DNA of 64,000 nucleotides from an uncultured Draconibacterium sp. (GTDB lineage: Bacteria > Bacteroidota > Bacteroidia > Bacteroidales > Prolixibacteraceae). Shown here piece by piece: positions 61,453 through 64,000 of the stretch. The notes beneath the pieces are model-generated. The model made no database searches and had not been told where the DNA came from. It was given only the letters and a program-made list of their open reading frames with translations. A program made the position numbers and the translations under genes. Numbering within the stretch: the stretch's first letter is position 1; each line of letters begins with the position of its first letter. The stretch lies in the NCBI RefSeq assembly GCF_913063105.1, contig NZ_CAJXYQ010000007.1, positions 240,544 through 304,543 of the forward strand, given 5' to 3'.

Positions 61453-64000
61453 ATGAGGATTATTCGTAAAAACCTTAAAGTAGTCTTGTTTTTGGTTGCC
61501 CTGCTAAGCTTTAGCATTAGTTACGCGCAAGTAAAAACAGTTACAGGTAATGTTAGCGATGCCGGAAATGGCGAGCCCTTACCTGGTGTTACCATTGTAG
61601 TTAAAGGAACTACGCAAGGAACAATTACCGATTTTGATGGAAATTACAGCATTAATGTTGAAGAAGGAGTAATACTTCTTTTTTCATACATTGGCTATAA
61701 TCCACAGGAAGTAACCGTAAGTGCATCAAACCAGTTAAACATTCAACTGGAGCAATCTATGGAAAACCTCGACGAGGTGGTTGTAATTGGTTACGGCCAG
61801 GTTAAAAAAGAAGATGCCACCGGATCGGTTACTGCAGTTAGAGCTGAAGATTTTAACAAAGGAAATATTACTTCACCACAAGATTTGCTGGTTGGTAAAG
61901 CTTCCGGAGTTGTAATTACTTCTTCAGGTGGTGCCCCGGGTTCTGGTTCTCAAATCCGTATTCGTGGGGGCTCATCGCTAAACGCTTCAAACGATCCGCT
62001 GATTATTATCGACGGTATTCCAATCTCAAACAACGATGTATCAGGCGGAAGCAACTTCCTTGCTTTTGTAAACCCGAACGACATTGAGTCGATGAGTGTT
62101 CTAAAAGATGCTTCGGCAACTGCCATTTACGGTTCGCGTGCATCAAACGGTGTAATTATTATTACCACCAAAAAAGGAAAAGCCGGAAGACCAACACAAA
62201 TAAATGCTGATGTTAAAACATCTGTTTCAACACCTATAAAATTTGTTGATGTTTATTCGGGCGACGAGGTGAGACAAATTGCACACAGCAAACCCGAATT
62301 ATACGCACCCGAAAGTTACGATATGTTGTGGAGTGAAAATACCAACTGGCAAGATGAAATTTTCCGCACATCAGTTTCGCAAGAAAGCAATTTAAGCATT
62401 TCGGGTTCGATAAAAGATGTTCCTTATCGGGCATCAGTTGGACTGAACAACCAAAACGGTATTCTTAAAAACACTTCAATGAAAAGGCTTACCGGATCGT
62501 TAAGTGTTGACCCAATTCTATTGGATGGCGACCTAAGGGTTAACCTGAACCTAAAAGGAATGACGACTTCGAACAACTTTGGCGACACCGGAGCCATTGG
62601 CAGTGCCATTAGCATGGATCCAACCAAACCGGTTAACGATGCGTCGCAAACAGGTTCTGGAGGTTATTTTCAGTGGGTAAATTATGGTGCCAGTCTGGGT
62701 ACTGCTAACCCGGTTGAACAATTAATGGCTGTTGACAATAAGTCAGATGTAAACCGAATTGTAGCCAATGCGCAGTTCGATTATAAAATTCCTTTTGTAC
62801 CGGGTTTAAAAGCCAACTTAAATCTGGCTTCAGACTACTCGAAAGGAGAAGGATACAACAATCGTCCCACTACTTCGCCACAAACCTTAACCGACAACCG
62901 CAACGGTAGGTTAAACGATTACGATGCAACACATAAAAACAACCTGTTGGAGTTTTACTTAAACTACAATAGAGATTTGGAAAGCATTAACAGTAGAATT
63001 GATGCAACTGCAGGTTACTCGTGGCAACATTTTGAACGCGAAGAAAACAGCTTCACTACCAGTGCCGGAGACGATAACCAAAATGATGTTACAACAGCTT
63101 CATTTACCGAAAACTACCTGGTTTCATTCTTTGGTCGATTAAACTATACACTGGCCGAAAAATACCTGCTAACCTTTACTTTACGTAACGATGGCTCGTC
63201 GCGTTTTATCGACGATAATAAATGGGGACTTTTCCCATCGGCAGCTTTAGCCTGGAAAATCAGCGACGAAAGCTTCCTGAAAGATTCAAAAACAGTTTCA
63301 GACCTGAAACTTCGATTGGGTTGGGGTATTACCGGCCAACAGGATATTGGAAACGATTACCCGGCACAAGCTACTTATGTGCAGGCATCAGAAGGTTCGT
63401 ATTACCAAATTGGCGGTGTGTTTATTCCAACACTTCGCCCAAGTGCCTACGATCCCGATATTAAATGGGAAGAAACAACCACTTACAACGCAGGTCTGGA
63501 TTTTGGATTTTTTGACAATCAACTTTCAGGTTCATTGGATGTATACTACCGCGAAACAAAAGACCTGTTAAACACGGTAACCATTCCTACCGGAAGCAAC
63601 TTCTCGAACACCCTGCTTACCAACGTAGGTAGCCTCGAAAACAAAGGTGTTGAACTTTCGCTGGACTGGAGAGCGATTTCACAGAAAGATATGTCGCTTA
63701 ATGTTGGTTTTAACGTTTCGTACAACGACAATGAAATTACCAAACTTAATTTTAACGACGATCCGAACTATAAAGTACTTTATGGCGGTGGTATGACAGG
63801 AACAATCCAGGTAACAACAATTGGTTATCCGGGTTACTCATTCTACTTAAACCAGCAGGTTTACTATCCGAACGGAACACCTGTTGAAGGCATGTATGTT
63901 GATTTATCGGGCGAGGGAGGTACCGTAAACGGCGATAACGACGATAAATACATCTACCACAATCCGGTAGCCGATGTACTAATGGGGCTTTCAGCAAGTT
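61453..64000 (+). CDS. susC: SusC/RagA-type TonB-dependent receptor (partial, runs off the right edge)
   Basis: The open frame from the ATG at 61453 gives about 849 residues and no stop. It has a signal peptide (about 1-25), a carboxypeptidase-regulatory-like domain (TVTGNVSDAGNGEPLPGVTIVVKG), the SusC family box DEVVVIGYGQVKKEDATGSV, and a plug (SQIRIRGGSSLNASNDPLIIIDGIPI, ILKDASATAIYGSRASNGVIIITTKKGK). Barrel strands follow. It should import maltodextrins across the outer membrane with a SusD partner, expected just beyond the window. The symbol denotes the family; the LacI gene and amylases beside it support the maltodextrin role. Confidence 0.95.
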   Translation, partial: MRIIRKNLKVVLFLVALLSFSISYAQVKTVTGNVSDAGNGEPLPGVTIVVKGTTQGTITDFDGNYSINVEEGVILLFSYIGYNPQEVTVSASNQLNIQLEQSMENLDEVVVIGYGQVKKEDATGSVTAVRAEDFNKGNITSPQDLLVGKASGVVITSSGGAPGSGSQIRIRGGSSLNASNDPLIIIDGIPISNNDVSGGSNFLAFVNPNDIESMSVLKDASATAIYGSRASNGVIIITTKKGKAGRPTQINADVKTSVSTPIKFVDVYSGDEVRQIAHSKPELYAPESYDMLWSENTNWQDEIFRTSVSQESNLSISGSIKDVPYRASVGLNNQNGILKNTSMKRLTGSLSVDPILLDGDLRVNLNLKGMTTSNNFGDTGAIGSAISMDPTKPVNDASQTGSGGYFQWVNYGASLGTANPVEQLMAVDNKSDVNRIVANAQFDYKIPFVPGLKANLNLASDYSKGEGYNNRPTTSPQTLTDNRNGRLNDYDATHKNNLLEFYLNYNRDLESINSRIDATAGYSWQHFEREENSFTTSAGDDNQNDVTTASFTENYLVSFFGRLNYTLAEKYLLTFTLRNDGSSRFIDDNKWGLFPSAALAWKISDESFLKDSKTVSDLKLRLGWGITGQQDIGNDYPAQATYVQASEGSYYQIGGVFIPTLRPSAYDPDIKWEETTTYNAGLDFGFFDNQLSGSLDVYYRETKDLLNTVTIPTGSNFSNTLLTNVGSLENKGVELSLDWRAISQKDMSLNVGFNVSYNDNEITKLNFNDDPNYKVLYGGGMTGTIQVTTIGYPGYSFYLNQQVYYPNGTPVEGMYVDLSGEGGTVNGDNDDKYIYHNPVADVLMGLSAS

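Overview
This window comes from a Bacteroidota chromosome, most likely a marine or sediment member of the Marinilabiliales/Prolixibacteraceae type. The evidence is a SusC-type receptor at the right end, a Bacteroides-type sdh/frdCAB operon, a TamA/TamB pair, an IleS of the long KMSKR class, several -7 boxes of the Bacteroidota form TAnnTTTG, an AT-rich composition and many Bacteroidota-style lipoproteins. I see no insertion sequence, prophage, CRISPR array, rRNA or tRNA.

Layout. Positions 1-4852 (minus) form a tight operon: a membrane-anchored tetrahaem cytochrome fused to a sulfatase-modifying-factor fold, an exported Gfo/Idh/MocA oxidoreductase and two lipid-carrier glycosyltransferases. 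It faces a membrane-spanning regulator with an outside LamG domain and an inside winged-helix domain (5110-7614). Tryptophanase follows tail to tail, then a beta-phosphoglucomutase-like HAD enzyme. Positions 10150-18659 (minus) are housekeeping: folate genes (folK, folB, a pteridine-reductase-like SDR), ribE, cysS, lspA, a DksA/TraR-like protein and ileS. A 930-base noncoding stretch upstream of ileS holds a 20-21-base periodic repeat array and a possible structured RNA. Next come a stand-alone CBM48 protein, a BtpA-family protein, a DUF1080 (3-keto-disaccharide hydrolase-like) lipoprotein, a CPBP protease, an unknown protein and sdhCAB.

Positions 27879-32014 hold the most unusual module: a corrinoid protein, a URO-D-type methyltransferase fused to a thioredoxin domain, a COG0523 GTPase with an altered metal motif, and a divergent AraC regulator across a palindrome. 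No substrate-specific methyltransferase or corrinoid reactivase is nearby. TamB/TamA, a GntP-type permease, an ElaA-type acetyltransferase, a nonsense-interrupted gene beside its intact paralogue, a zinc-ribbon protein, an exported peroxiredoxin, mfd, two tandem lipoprotein paralogues and a BlaI/BlaR1-like pair with operators follow to 50432.

The right end (51298-64000) is a maltose/maltodextrin utilisation locus: LacI regulator, SusC receptor, MFS transporter, GH65 maltose phosphorylase, two GH13 amylases and an esterase broken by a frameshift in an A8 run. Matching LacI-type palindromes lie before both transcription units. The phosphorylase would make beta-glucose 1-phosphate, but the mutase expected to use it is not in the operon; the best candidate in the window is the HAD protein about 48 kb away.
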